This document shows, piece after piece, positions 27,310-35,867 of a DNA stretch of 54,455 nucleotides. Position 1 is the stretch's first letter, and the number at the start of each line of letters is the position of its first letter. Source of the DNA: Sphingomonas sanguinis (GTDB lineage: Bacteria > Pseudomonadota > Alphaproteobacteria > Sphingomonadales > Sphingomonadaceae); NCBI RefSeq assembly GCF_001476905.1, contig NZ_LDTE01000088.1, positions 1-54,455 of the forward strand, written 5' to 3'. The position numbers and the translations under genes are program-made. A model generated the notes under the pieces. It was not told where the DNA came from and made no database searches. It saw only the letters and a list, made by a program, of their open reading frames with translations.

Positions 27310-29742
27310 TCAGAACCGCGCGCCCAGCTCCACGCCGTAGAAGCGCGGTTCGCCCGCGATATAGGTCGGCGTGCCGAACGTGCCGCCGGTATTGCCCGCG
27401 TCGATCAGATAGCGCTTGTTGGTCAGGTTGCGCGCGAAGCCACCGACATGAAAGCGGCCCTGATCGCCGAACTCGACCCCGGCGCGCAGGTTGACCAGCG
27501 TATAGCCGCCCTGCGCAATCGCCTCGCTGTTGGGCAGCTCGAAATAGACCTTCGATCGGTAATTGGCGCTGGGCGTGGCGTAGAAGGTCGCCGACGACCC
27601 GACCGGAATGCGCAAGGTCGCGCCGCCCGAGGCGGTGATCTCCGGCTGCAACCGGAAGCGGTTGCCCGCGAACACGCCGTTGGCCGGGTCGTTGGCGATG
27701 CCGCCATCGATATAGGCAAAGCTGCCGAACAGGCTGAGCCAACGATGCACCGCCACATTGCCCTCCAGCTCGACGCCGAGATTGTTCGCCGACCCCGCGC
27801 TGCGCGTCACGGCCAGCCCGTTCTCGAAGGTCGAGACCTGGAACCCGCGATAACGCTGATAAAAGACCGAGGCCGCGCCGGTGAACGGGCCGACCCGCCC
27901 CTTGATGCCGCCTTCATAATTCCAGACATCCTCCTCTGGCACGATCTGAAGCCGGGGAATGGCACCCGAATTGGCGACGGTTAGCGGTACGATGCGCTGC
28001 GCATCCAGCTGAACCACTGGCGAGCGGCGGCCCTTGCTGACCGTGGCATAGAGGTTCACGTTGTCGCTCAGGCGATAAAGCGCGTTGAAGCGCGGCAGGA
28101 TCGCGGCATAGCTGCGCTGCGCCTCGAACAGCTGGCCCTTGGTATTGGCCGCGCCCAGCAGGCTGGTGAAGACGCCCGCCCCCGCCAGCAGGCGGCTGTC
28201 GGGCATGACGTTGCTATAGCGGGACGTGCGATCTTCGATCAGGATGCGCGCACCGGCGGTCAGTTCCAGCGCCGCGCTCGGAATCCAGGTCGCGTCGGCG
28301 AACACCGAATAGGTGTTGTTGCGCCCGTAATTGGCGAAGCTGGCGCTGTAGGGCAGCACGGTCGCCGCGCCGCGCGACAGGATCGCGGTGGCGCGGGTCG
28401 CCGGGATGGTGCCGTTCGCGGCGACGCATCCGGTGCCGGTGGGTATCCCTGCGCCGTTCAGAAGCTGGCGGATGGGGGCGAAGAGCGGGGTGACGGAACA
28501 GGCGAGATAGGTGCCTTCCTCGGTCGAGAAGGGCACGCGCTGCTGGCCATTCTCGAAGAACGCGTTCCAGCCGAACGAGGCGCGGTAATGCTGGCCGTCA
28601 AAGGCGAAGCGGCTTTCATGGCTCCACTGGTCGCCCTTGGCATCCTCGGCAAATTCCAGATACCAGGCCGGGCCGCCGTCCGCGTCGAAGATTTCGAGCG
28701 CGTCGAACCGGCGATAGCCGTTGACCGTGGTGAAGGTGATGCCCGGCGCGACGTCGACCGCGACCGTCAGGTTCGCGTCATAGACGTTGCGGGTCAGCCC
28801 CAACTTGCGGGCGCCCAGCACCTCGGCGGAGAAGGGCGAGCCCGACAGCTCGGCATAGCCGTAGTCGCCGGTCTGGCCGCCGGTGGGGGCAAAGACGCGG
28901 CTCTTGAACGCGGTGCCGGGATTGCGCTGTCCGTCATAGGTCAGGATCAGGTCGGCGGTGACCGAGCTATTGGGCGTCCAGCGCAGCGATCCGCGCACCC
29001 CGCGCTGGTCCTGGCCGTTCAGATCGTCCTGGTCGACGCGGCCCTGGTTCTGGTTGGGAACATTGGCATCGCCCGCGATGTTGCGGACATAGCCGTCGCG
29101 AAACTTGTACGCAAAGGCGATGCGCCCGGCGAGCGTGTCGTTGCCCGCGTTGAGGTAACCCGACACCTGGGTCCGGTTGAAATTGCCATAGGAGGCCAGG
29201 ATGCCGCCCTCGGTCCCGGCATGGGGGCGGGCCGAGATGATGCTGATCGCACCGACCGCGGCGGCGGTGCCGAACAGGGTCGCCTGCGGCCCCTTCACGA
29301 CCTCGATCCGCTCGATGTCGTACAGGTCCTGATAGGCGCCGCGCGTCCGGCTGATGTCCACGCCGTTATAATAGAGCGTGACGCGCGCGCCCTGCTGCGC
29401 CGAACCCGAGTCCGATGTGATGCCGCGGATGACGAAGCCCGGGTTGTTCGCGCTCTGCTCCTGGATCTGCAGGCCGGGGATATATTGCGCGACCTCGGAC
29501 AGCGAGTTGACGCCGATATCGGCCATGCGCGCGCCCGACACCGCGCTGACGGTCAGGGGAACATCCTCGATCCGCTGTTCGCGCTTCTGCGCGGTGACGA
29601 TGACGTCGGGATTGTCGTTGGCGTCGCGGGCATCCTGTTGCGGCTGGATCATCGCCTGGGCACCCGCCACCTGGGCAAGCGCCAGCTGGCTGAGACCCGC
29701 AAGCAAGGTCGCCAGCGTCACGCGGCGCACGATCACATTCAT
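27310..29742 (-). CDS. TonB-dependent receptor, probably phosphate-starvation regulated
   Basis: 810 aa outer-membrane transporter. A signal peptide ends near residue 30 (AQVAGAQA). The TonB box region is DVIVTAQKREQ, followed by the plug (DVPLTVSAVSG, RIEVVKGPQATLFGTAAAVGAI) and a 22-strand barrel ending in the required aromatic residue (VELGARF). The ATG at 29742 has a GGGGGGAA run seven bases upstream. It diverges from a PhoD phosphatase over 172 bases holding a Pho-box array, so the cargo may be a phosphate ester released or bound at the surface. The barrel type is the broad IreA/FepA-like group in which sphingomonads carry many paralogues; sequence alone does not give the ligand. Confidence 0.92.
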   Translation of the reverse strand: MNVIVRRVTLATLLAGLSQLALAQVAGAQAMIQPQQDARDANDNPDVIVTAQKREQRIEDVPLTVSAVSGARMADIGVNSLSEVAQYIPGLQIQEQSANNPGFVIRGITSDSGSAQQGARVTLYYNGVDISRTRGAYQDLYDIERIEVVKGPQATLFGTAAAVGAISIISARPHAGTEGGILASYGNFNRTQVSGYLNAGNDTLAGRIAFAYKFRDGYVRNIAGDANVPNQNQGRVDQDDLNGQDQRGVRGSLRWTPNSSVTADLILTYDGQRNPGTAFKSRVFAPTGGQTGDYGYAELSGSPFSAEVLGARKLGLTRNVYDANLTVAVDVAPGITFTTVNGYRRFDALEIFDADGGPAWYLEFAEDAKGDQWSHESRFAFDGQHYRASFGWNAFFENGQQRVPFSTEEGTYLACSVTPLFAPIRQLLNGAGIPTGTGCVAANGTIPATRATAILSRGAATVLPYSASFANYGRNNTYSVFADATWIPSAALELTAGARILIEDRTSRYSNVMPDSRLLAGAGVFTSLLGAANTKGQLFEAQRSYAAILPRFNALYRLSDNVNLYATVSKGRRSPVVQLDAQRIVPLTVANSGAIPRLQIVPEEDVWNYEGGIKGRVGPFTGAASVFYQRYRGFQVSTFENGLAVTRSAGSANNLGVELEGNVAVHRWLSLFGSFAYIDGGIANDPANGVFAGNRFRLQPEITASGGATLRIPVGSSATFYATPSANYRSKVYFELPNSEAIAQGGYTLVNLRAGVEFGDQGRFHVGGFARNLTNKRYLIDAGNTGGTFGTPTYIAGEPRFYGVELGARF

Positions 29743-29839
29743 CTTATTCCCCCCGGAAGAATCGTCTTTCGCTGCCGCCTAGGCGAAAGGGATTACCAGT
29801 TGGTGTCCTGCGCAAGTCGTTTCTGTGACAGTCTCTACC

Positions 29840-29879
29840 CTGTCGCCAAACCGTCACAGCACCGCCATCGCTCTGTCGT
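29840..29879 (+). promoter_or_regulatory. PhoB-binding array: four heptamers at exact 11-bp spacing
   Basis: CTGTCGC (29840), CCGTCAC (29851), CCGCCAT (29862) and CTGTCGT (29873) are spaced at exactly 11 bases. The first two form a standard Pho box (consensus CTGTCAT-N4-CTGTCAY). The array ends 35 bases before the phoD ATG and lies 98 bases from the start of the divergent TonB receptor, so it may serve both. Confidence 0.7.
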
Positions 29880-29914
29880 TCGCCGGGCCTAGCGACGGCG
29901 GCGAAAGGACCGAT

Positions 29915-31585
29915 ATGATGACGATGATGAACCGACGCCGCGCGATCACGCTGATGGGCAGCGGGGCGACCCTGGCCCTGTCGACGATGGCGGAGGCCGC
30001 CCCGGCGGTCGCCCGGTTCGATCACGGCGTGGCGAGCGGCGATCCTTCGCCCGATGGCGCGATCCTGTGGACCCGCGCGACGCCTGCCGAGGGGCAGGGG
30101 GCTGATATCCCCTTGACCTGGCATGTCGCGCCGCTGGACGGTCGCGATGCGGTGGGCCTGCGTACCGGCCGGGTCGCGGCGCGCGCCGCGCGGGACTTCA
30201 CCGCCAAGGTCGAGGTGACCGGCCTGCGGCCAGGCCGCGACTATCGTTATTGGTTCGAGTCGGCGGACGGTCGGCGTTCGGCCGAGGGGCGTTTCCGCAC
30301 CCTGCCGCGTGGTCGGGTTGAGGATCTGGTCCTGGCGGTCGTATCCTGCCAGCTGTATCCGGGCGGCCTGTTCAACGCCTATGACGCCATCGCCAAGGCG
30401 GAGCGGATGGATGCGGTGCTGCATCTGGGCGACTATATCTATGAATATGGCGCGGAGGGCTATGGCGCGGCGATCGGCCGCAAGCTGAACCGCCTGCCCG
30501 AACCCGCGCACGAGATCGTGACGCTGGCCGATTATCGTATGCGCCACGCCCAGGTGAAGCGCGATCCCGACATGCAGGCCGCGCACGCCCGCACCGCCTT
30601 CATTTGCGTCTGGGACGATCACGAGGTCGCCAATGACGACTGGATCGGCGGTGCGGAGAACCACGATCCCAAGACCGAGGGTGACTGGGCCAAGCGCAAG
30701 GCGGCGGCCATGCAGGCCTATTTCGAGTGGATGCCGATCCGCGATCCGCTGCCCGGTAAGCCATGGGAGGCGATCAACCGCAGCTTCGAGTTCGGCGACC
30801 TGGCAACGCTGGCCATGCTGGAGACGCGCTTGCTGGCCCGTTCCAAGCAGGTTCGCGCCAAGGGGGAGGCGCCCGAGCCCGACGAATATGCGACGATGAT
30901 GGCCGAACGCGCGCGGCCCGACCGCGAACTGCTGGGGGCTGGCCAGCTCGACTGGATCGAACGGACGCTGACCCGCTCGGTCCAGGCGGGCACGCCGTGG
31001 CAAGTGATCGGCAATCAGGTCGTGATGGCCCGGATCGATGGGCCCGACCTGGAGAAGCAGATGGGTGCGGCGGGCTATGCCAAGCTGACCGAGCGGCTTT
31101 CCGAGGACGCACGGCGCCAGCTCGGTGAGGCTCAGGCGTCGTATCGGGCGGGCCTGCCGCTCAATTTCGACAGCTGGGACGGCTATCCGGCGGCGCGCGA
31201 GCGGCTGTACGCGGCGTTCCGGCGGGCGGGCAGCCGTCCGGTCGTGGTGTCGGGCGACAGCCATGCCGCCTGGGCCAACGACTTGTATGACGCGGACGGG
31301 ACGCTGGTCGCGGCGGAGTTCGCTGGCACCTCGATCACCAGCCCGTCCTGGGGCGACCTGATGCCCGGCATCGGCCGCGAGATCGCCGCCGCCAATCCCA
31401 AGGTGGTCCGCTTCTGCGATCAGGATGACAAGGGCTGGCTGCACCTCACCCTGACCCGCGAGGCGGCCACCGCGCGCTACATGACCGTCTCGACCGTCCT
31501 AGCCAAACCCTATGAGCAAGGCGTCGCAGCGGTCTGGCGGACCAAGCCGGGCACCGCTGCGCCGATCGAGCCGGTGACCGCCTGA
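29915..31585 (+). CDS. phoD: Tat-exported PhoD-type alkaline phosphatase / phosphodiesterase
   Basis: 556 aa. A Tat signal peptide (NRRRAITLMG, hydrophobic core, AEA-A cleavage near residue 29) exports a folded enzyme. A PhoD N-terminal domain (RFDHGVASGDPSPDGAILWTRATP) is followed by the metallophosphatase core: VVSCQLYPGG, LHLGDYIYEYG, WDDHEVANDDW and VVVSGDSHAAW, which supply the Fe/Ca ligands. PhoD cleaves phosphomonoesters and phosphodiesters, including teichoic acids in Bacillus. AAAGG seven bases before the ATG at 29915 supports the start; an open frame from 29825 covers the Pho boxes and is not coding. Phosphate regulation is inferred from the upstream array. Confidence 0.93.
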   Translation: MMTMMNRRRAITLMGSGATLALSTMAEAAPAVARFDHGVASGDPSPDGAILWTRATPAEGQGADIPLTWHVAPLDGRDAVGLRTGRVAARAARDFTAKVEVTGLRPGRDYRYWFESADGRRSAEGRFRTLPRGRVEDLVLAVVSCQLYPGGLFNAYDAIAKAERMDAVLHLGDYIYEYGAEGYGAAIGRKLNRLPEPAHEIVTLADYRMRHAQVKRDPDMQAAHARTAFICVWDDHEVANDDWIGGAENHDPKTEGDWAKRKAAAMQAYFEWMPIRDPLPGKPWEAINRSFEFGDLATLAMLETRLLARSKQVRAKGEAPEPDEYATMMAERARPDRELLGAGQLDWIERTLTRSVQAGTPWQVIGNQVVMARIDGPDLEKQMGAAGYAKLTERLSEDARRQLGEAQASYRAGLPLNFDSWDGYPAARERLYAAFRRAGSRPVVVSGDSHAAWANDLYDADGTLVAAEFAGTSITSPSWGDLMPGIGREIAAANPKVVRFCDQDDKGWLHLTLTREAATARYMTVSTVLAKPYEQGVAAVWRTKPGTAAPIEPVTA

Positions 31586-31609
31586 TCGGTTCCTGAACGT
31601 CGCCCCGAC

Positions 31610-32341
31610 CTACCGGGCTCGCCGGACGGCGGCGAGGACATGGGCGGTCAGGGCGGCGTCGTCATGGTTCATGTAATGGCCGCCCGGCAGCGCGATCACC
31701 TTGGCATTGGGTTGCTTCAGCAGCGGGCAGAGACTGTCCCTCTCCTTGATGCCGTAGATACAGGTCAGCGGGGCCCAGTCGATCGTTCGCGCGGTCGTGA
31801 TGCCCCAGCTGTCGGGCTTGCCGCGATAGGCGAGCCCGGACGGATCGGAGCGGAAAAAGGCGGTCTCGCCCGGCACGACCAGGATGATTGCCGCCACGCG
31901 CGCGCGCAGATCGGCGGGCAGGCGGGCGAGGCCGGTCTGCAACATATCCGCGCCATAGGACTGGCCGAGCAGCACCAGCCGGCGCGAGCCTGCTTCCTGC
32001 GCGGCGCGGCGGACCAGATCGGCGATCAGCGCGTCGACCTCGCCCCGCGTGCGGGGATGGCGGAACAGGACCGGCGAGTTGACCCCGCTGACCGGGATTC
32101 CCGCCGCGCTCAAGCTGCGCGCGATCACCCCGCCCATCCCATAGCGAAGCCCCATATCGCCCGACAGCGATAGTACCAGTATCGGCTGGGCCCGGCCCTG
32201 CGCGGCAAAGCGGACAAACGGGTCTCGGTCGAAATAACTTCCCGAATAGAGAAGGATAGCGAGGCCGGTGATGACCAGCAGCAGGATCGCGGCGACAGTA
32301 TTGCGGCCGTTGCGGCGATGGCGCGCCAAGAGATCGGACAT
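31610..32341 (-). CDS. VirJ/AcvB-family serine hydrolase, membrane anchored
   Basis: 243 aa. A single N-terminal helix (residues 15-35) anchors a periplasmic alpha/beta-hydrolase domain. LSLSGDMG, GIPVSGVNSPVLFRHPRT, GQSYGADML (nucleophile S128), CIYGIKERDSLCP and LPGGHYMNHD (H222) match the bacterial virulence protein VirJ/AcvB family. Agrobacterium AcvB has two such domains and hydrolyses lysyl-phosphatidylglycerol; this protein has one, like VirJ. A lipid-hydrolase role here is inferred, helped by mprF 6.3 kb away. The ATG at 32341 is preceded by AGGACAGGCC; an upstream TTG is rejected. It converges with phoD (24-base gap) and diverges from the GH18-CE4-GT2 gene. Confidence 0.8.
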   Translation of the reverse strand: MSDLLARHRRNGRNTVAAILLLVITGLAILLYSGSYFDRDPFVRFAAQGRAQPILVLSLSGDMGLRYGMGGVIARSLSAAGIPVSGVNSPVLFRHPRTRGEVDALIADLVRRAAQEAGSRRLVLLGQSYGADMLQTGLARLPADLRARVAAIILVVPGETAFFRSDPSGLAYRGKPDSWGITTARTIDWAPLTCIYGIKERDSLCPLLKQPNAKVIALPGGHYMNHDDAALTAHVLAAVRRAR

Positions 32342-32527
32342 GGCCTGTCCTACTGCTATTGTCCGCCCATTGTCACGGGCCCCCAACAGCGCTTCACGAA
32401 GCGTTATGAAAAATCTGTAATGTTGCGATCACGCGCTCTATGCGCGTGATCTGCCATCGGGCAGCGCGATAGGGACCGTCGGATGGCGGAATGCCGCTTT
32501 CCCGCCGGACCCATGCACCAAGGACCA

Positions 32528-35500
32528 ATGCCCGTGACCAACCCGATCTTTTTCGATCCCACCGGACGCCGGGGCACATGGGCCCGGCGCGGGGTCGCGG
32601 TCATGATCCTGTCCGTGGTGATCGCGGCGATCGCCTTTGCGACGACGCTGGTCGCGGTGCCCAATTCGGGCGTGCTGCCCTTGCCCTTCGCGCGCCGCCA
32701 GCCGATGACGCTGGAGCCCACCGCCCAGTTGAAGGGGCGGCGCGGCCAGTGGCTGCCGCGTAAGGCGGTGGCGCAGGGGCATACCCCGCTGACCATCGCC
32801 TTCTATACGCCGGGCAACGACTCGGCGCTGTCGTCGCTGCGCGCGCATATGGGCCAGATCGACTGGCTGGTCCCCTCGCTGATGAACGTCGCGGGTCCCA
32901 AGGCCGAGCTGCAGATCAACAACGATCCCAAGCTGGCGACGCTGATCGCTCGCGCCGCCAAGCCGCCGCGTCTTCTCCCCATGGTCCAGAATCTGGCCAA
33001 TGACGAATGGGACGGCCAGGCGATCGCGCGGATCATCGCCAGCCCCGCCGCCTCCGAAAAGCTGGCGACCCAGCTGGGCCAGTCGATCACGGCCAATCGC
33101 CAGTCGGGTCTGGTCATCGACTTCGAGAATCTGCCCGCCAGCGCGATGCCCGGCTATCCGCGTTTGCTCCAGCGGATCAAGGCGCACCTGCCCAAGGGCG
33201 CGGTGCTGGCCGTGACCGTGCCCGCCGAGGACGAGGCGTGGCAGCTCCAGCGGCTCGCCAAGGTCGTCGACCGGGTCATGTTGATGGCCTATGACGAGCA
33301 TTGGCAGACCGGCACCCCCGGCCCGATCGCGTCGCAGCCCTGGTTCCTCCAGGCGACCGAAAAGGCGCTGCGCGAGGTCGGCCGCGACAAGCTGATCGTC
33401 GCGCTGGGCAGCTATGCCTATGACTGGCCGACCAAGGCCGACGGCCCGGCCGAACCCGCCGAAGCCAAGTCGATCGAGGAAGCCTGGCTGATGGCGCATG
33501 ACAGCCAGGCCAAGGTGACGTTCGACCCGGCCAGCGGCAATGCGGGTTTCGCCTATGACGAGAATGGCGAACATCATACCGTCTGGATGCTCGACGCGGC
33601 CACCAGCTGGAACCAGCTTCAGGCGCTGAAGCAGCTGGGCATAGACGATGTCGCCTTCTGGCAGCTGGGCAGCGAGGACCCCGGCCTGTGGGCCGACTTC
33701 GCGGCGTTTCGTAGCACGGCGCGCGGCGTCATTCCCCGGCTGGGTTCGATCACCTCGCCGCTGAATGCCGATGTCGAGGGGCCGGGCGAAATCCTGCGCA
33801 TCACCGCCCAGCCGACCGATGGACAGCGCGCCCTGCGCTACGACAAGGACGGCATCATTCGGAACGAAGTCTATCAGACGCTTCCGACCCCCTATGTCGT
33901 GCAGCGGGCCGGCGCGGTGCCCAAGACGATCGCGCTGACCTTCGACGACGGGCCCGATCCCGAATGGACGCCCAAGATCCTCGACGTGCTGGAACGCGAG
34001 CGGGTGCCGGCGACCTTCTTCGTCATCGGCGAGAATGCGCTGCAACATCCGCAGTTGCTCCGCCGCATCGTCGATGACGGCAGCGAGCTGGGCAATCACA
34101 GCTATACCCATCCCAACATGGCGACGACCAGCGACCGGGGTATCAAGCTGGAGCTGAATGCCACCCAGCGGCTGATTCAGGCCTATACCGGCCGTTCCAC
34201 GACGCTGTTCCGCGCGCCTTATTTCGGCGACGCCGAGCCGACCACGGGCGACGAGATCGGCCCGGCCCTGGTCGCGCAGAATCTGGGCTATACGGTCGTC
34301 GGCCTGCACGTCGATCCGAACGATTGGCAGCGGCCGGGCGTCGACCAGATCGTCCAGCAGACCATCGATCAGGTCCACGGCGCGACCGAGGAGAATTCGG
34401 CCAATGTCGTGCTGCTCCACGATGGCGGCGGCGACCGCGAACAGACGGTAGAGGCTCTGCCGCGCATCATCGATACGCTGCGGGCGCAGGGGTATCGCTT
34501 CGTCCCCGCCTCGCAACTGGTCGGGATCAGCCGCGACCAGGCGATGCCGAAAGTCGAGGGCAGGGACCTGCTGGCGGTGCGGACCGATGTGGCCATCTTC
34601 GTCTTCCTGGCCTTCGTATCGGCCGCGCTCGCGTGGCTCTTCTATCTCGCCATCGCGCTTGGCATCGCACGCGCCGTCGTCATGGCGGGTCTGGCCTGGT
34701 TCCAGGGCCGCAAGTCGAAGCCCGTGCCCCCCGAATATACGCCCAGCGTCTCGGTCATCATCCCCGCCTTCAACGAGGAGCGGGTGATCGTCCAGTCGGT
34801 GACGCGCGTGCTGGAGAGCGACTATCCCGGCCTTCAGGTCATCGTCGTCGATGACGGGTCGAAGGATCGCACCAGCGCCGTGGTGCGCGAGGCCTTTGCG
34901 GGCGAACCGCGCGTCCAGCTGCTGACGCTGGCCAATGGCGGCAAGGCGGCGGCGCTGAACCGTGCGCTTCAGGATGCGACGGGCGAGGTGTTGATCGCGC
35001 TCGACGCCGATACCCAGTTCGAGCCCGAGACGATCGCCAAGCTCGCCCGCTGGTTCGCCGACCCCAAGCTGGGCGCGGTGGCGGGCGATGCGCGGGTGGG
35101 GAACCGGGTAAACCTGGTCACCCGCTGGCAGGCGGTCGAATATATCACCGCGCAGAATCTGGAGCGCCGGGCGCTCGCCGGGTTCGACGCGATGACGGTG
35201 GTGCCGGGCGCGGTGGGTGCATGGCGGCGCGCGGCGCTGGATGCCGTGGGCGGCTATCCCGAAAACACGCTGGCCGAGGATCAGGACCTGACCATCGCGA
35301 TCCAGCGGGCCGGATGGCGCGTCACCTACGATCCGCGCGCCGTGGCGTGGACCGAAGCGCCCGAGAGCTTCAAGGCGCTGGCCAAGCAGCGCTATCGCTG
35401 GGCGTTCGGCACGCTGCAATGCCTGTGGAAGCACCGCGCCGTGCTGCGCACGGGCAGGCCCGCGGGGCTGGCACGGGTCGGTCTACCCCAGGCCTGGTTG

Positions 35501-35851
35501 TTCCAGATCATCTTCGCCGCTATCTCGCCCCTGATCGACCTGGCGCTGATCCTGTCGGTCATCGGCACTGCGATGCGTGTCGCGCAACATGGCTGGGCGC
35601 AGACCAGCACCGACGTGTTCCAGATGGCAGCCTATTGGGTGGCCTTCACCTCGATCGACGTACTGTGCGGCTGGCTGGCGTACCGGCTGGATGGCAACCG
35701 GGTGCGTTACCCCGCGCATCTGCTGGTCGCGCAGCGGCTGGTCTATCGCCAGATCATGTACTGGGTCGTGCTGCGCGCGATCAGTTCGGCGATCGGCGGT
35801 TGGATCGTCGGCTGGGGCAAGCTGGAGCGTACGGGGAACGTCGCGGCGTAA
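32528..35851 (+). CDS. trifunctional GH18-like / polysaccharide deacetylase / processive glycosyltransferase fusion
   Basis: 1107 aa. After one N-terminal helix (about 22-45) come three enzymes in one chain. A GH18/YaaH-like glycosidase spans about 85-420 with GLVIDFENLP (D198, E200 as acid). A CE4/NodB deacetylase spans about 460-660 with TFDDGPDP (D473, D474) and HSYTHP (H524, H528), the full metal site. After membrane helices at about 675-715 comes a GT2 synthase with D776 (DDGSKDRT), D826-A-D828, E917-D918 and QRYRW (954-958), then further helices. The QxxRW motif marks processive synthases such as PgaC, chitin or hyaluronan synthase. The chain thus resembles PgaB plus PgaC in one protein and should make, deacetylate and trim an N-acetylhexosamine polymer; the polymer is inferred. 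Upstream ATGs at 32483 and 32513 are alternatives. Confidence 0.9.
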   Translation: MPVTNPIFFDPTGRRGTWARRGVAVMILSVVIAAIAFATTLVAVPNSGVLPLPFARRQPMTLEPTAQLKGRRGQWLPRKAVAQGHTPLTIAFYTPGNDSALSSLRAHMGQIDWLVPSLMNVAGPKAELQINNDPKLATLIARAAKPPRLLPMVQNLANDEWDGQAIARIIASPAASEKLATQLGQSITANRQSGLVIDFENLPASAMPGYPRLLQRIKAHLPKGAVLAVTVPAEDEAWQLQRLAKVVDRVMLMAYDEHWQTGTPGPIASQPWFLQATEKALREVGRDKLIVALGSYAYDWPTKADGPAEPAEAKSIEEAWLMAHDSQAKVTFDPASGNAGFAYDENGEHHTVWMLDAATSWNQLQALKQLGIDDVAFWQLGSEDPGLWADFAAFRSTARGVIPRLGSITSPLNADVEGPGEILRITAQPTDGQRALRYDKDGIIRNEVYQTLPTPYVVQRAGAVPKTIALTFDDGPDPEWTPKILDVLERERVPATFFVIGENALQHPQLLRRIVDDGSELGNHSYTHPNMATTSDRGIKLELNATQRLIQAYTGRSTTLFRAPYFGDAEPTTGDEIGPALVAQNLGYTVVGLHVDPNDWQRPGVDQIVQQTIDQVHGATEENSANVVLLHDGGGDREQTVEALPRIIDTLRAQGYRFVPASQLVGISRDQAMPKVEGRDLLAVRTDVAIFVFLAFVSAALAWLFYLAIALGIARAVVMAGLAWFQGRKSKPVPPEYTPSVSVIIPAFNEERVIVQSVTRVLESDYPGLQVIVVDDGSKDRTSAVVREAFAGEPRVQLLTLANGGKAAALNRALQDATGEVLIALDADTQFEPETIAKLARWFADPKLGAVAGDARVGNRVNLVTRWQAVEYITAQNLERRALAGFDAMTVVPGAVGAWRRAALDAVGGYPENTLAEDQDLTIAIQRAGWRVTYDPRAVAWTEAPESFKALAKQRYRWAFGTLQCLWKHRAVLRTGRPAGLARVGLPQAWLFQIIFAAISPLIDLALILSVIGTAMRVAQHGWAQTSTDVFQMAAYWVAFTSIDVLCGWLAYRLDGNRVRYPAHLLVAQRLVYRQIMYWVVLRAISSAIGGWIVGWGKLERTGNVAA

Positions 35852-35867
35852 GCGGCATCCCCGTCGC

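Noticed and set aside
32438..35434. A 998-codon open frame antisense to the GH18-CE4-GT2 gene
   Set aside because: It mirrors the GC-rich third positions of the real gene, is rich in Arg/Gly/His/Gln without any domain, and has no ribosome binding site.
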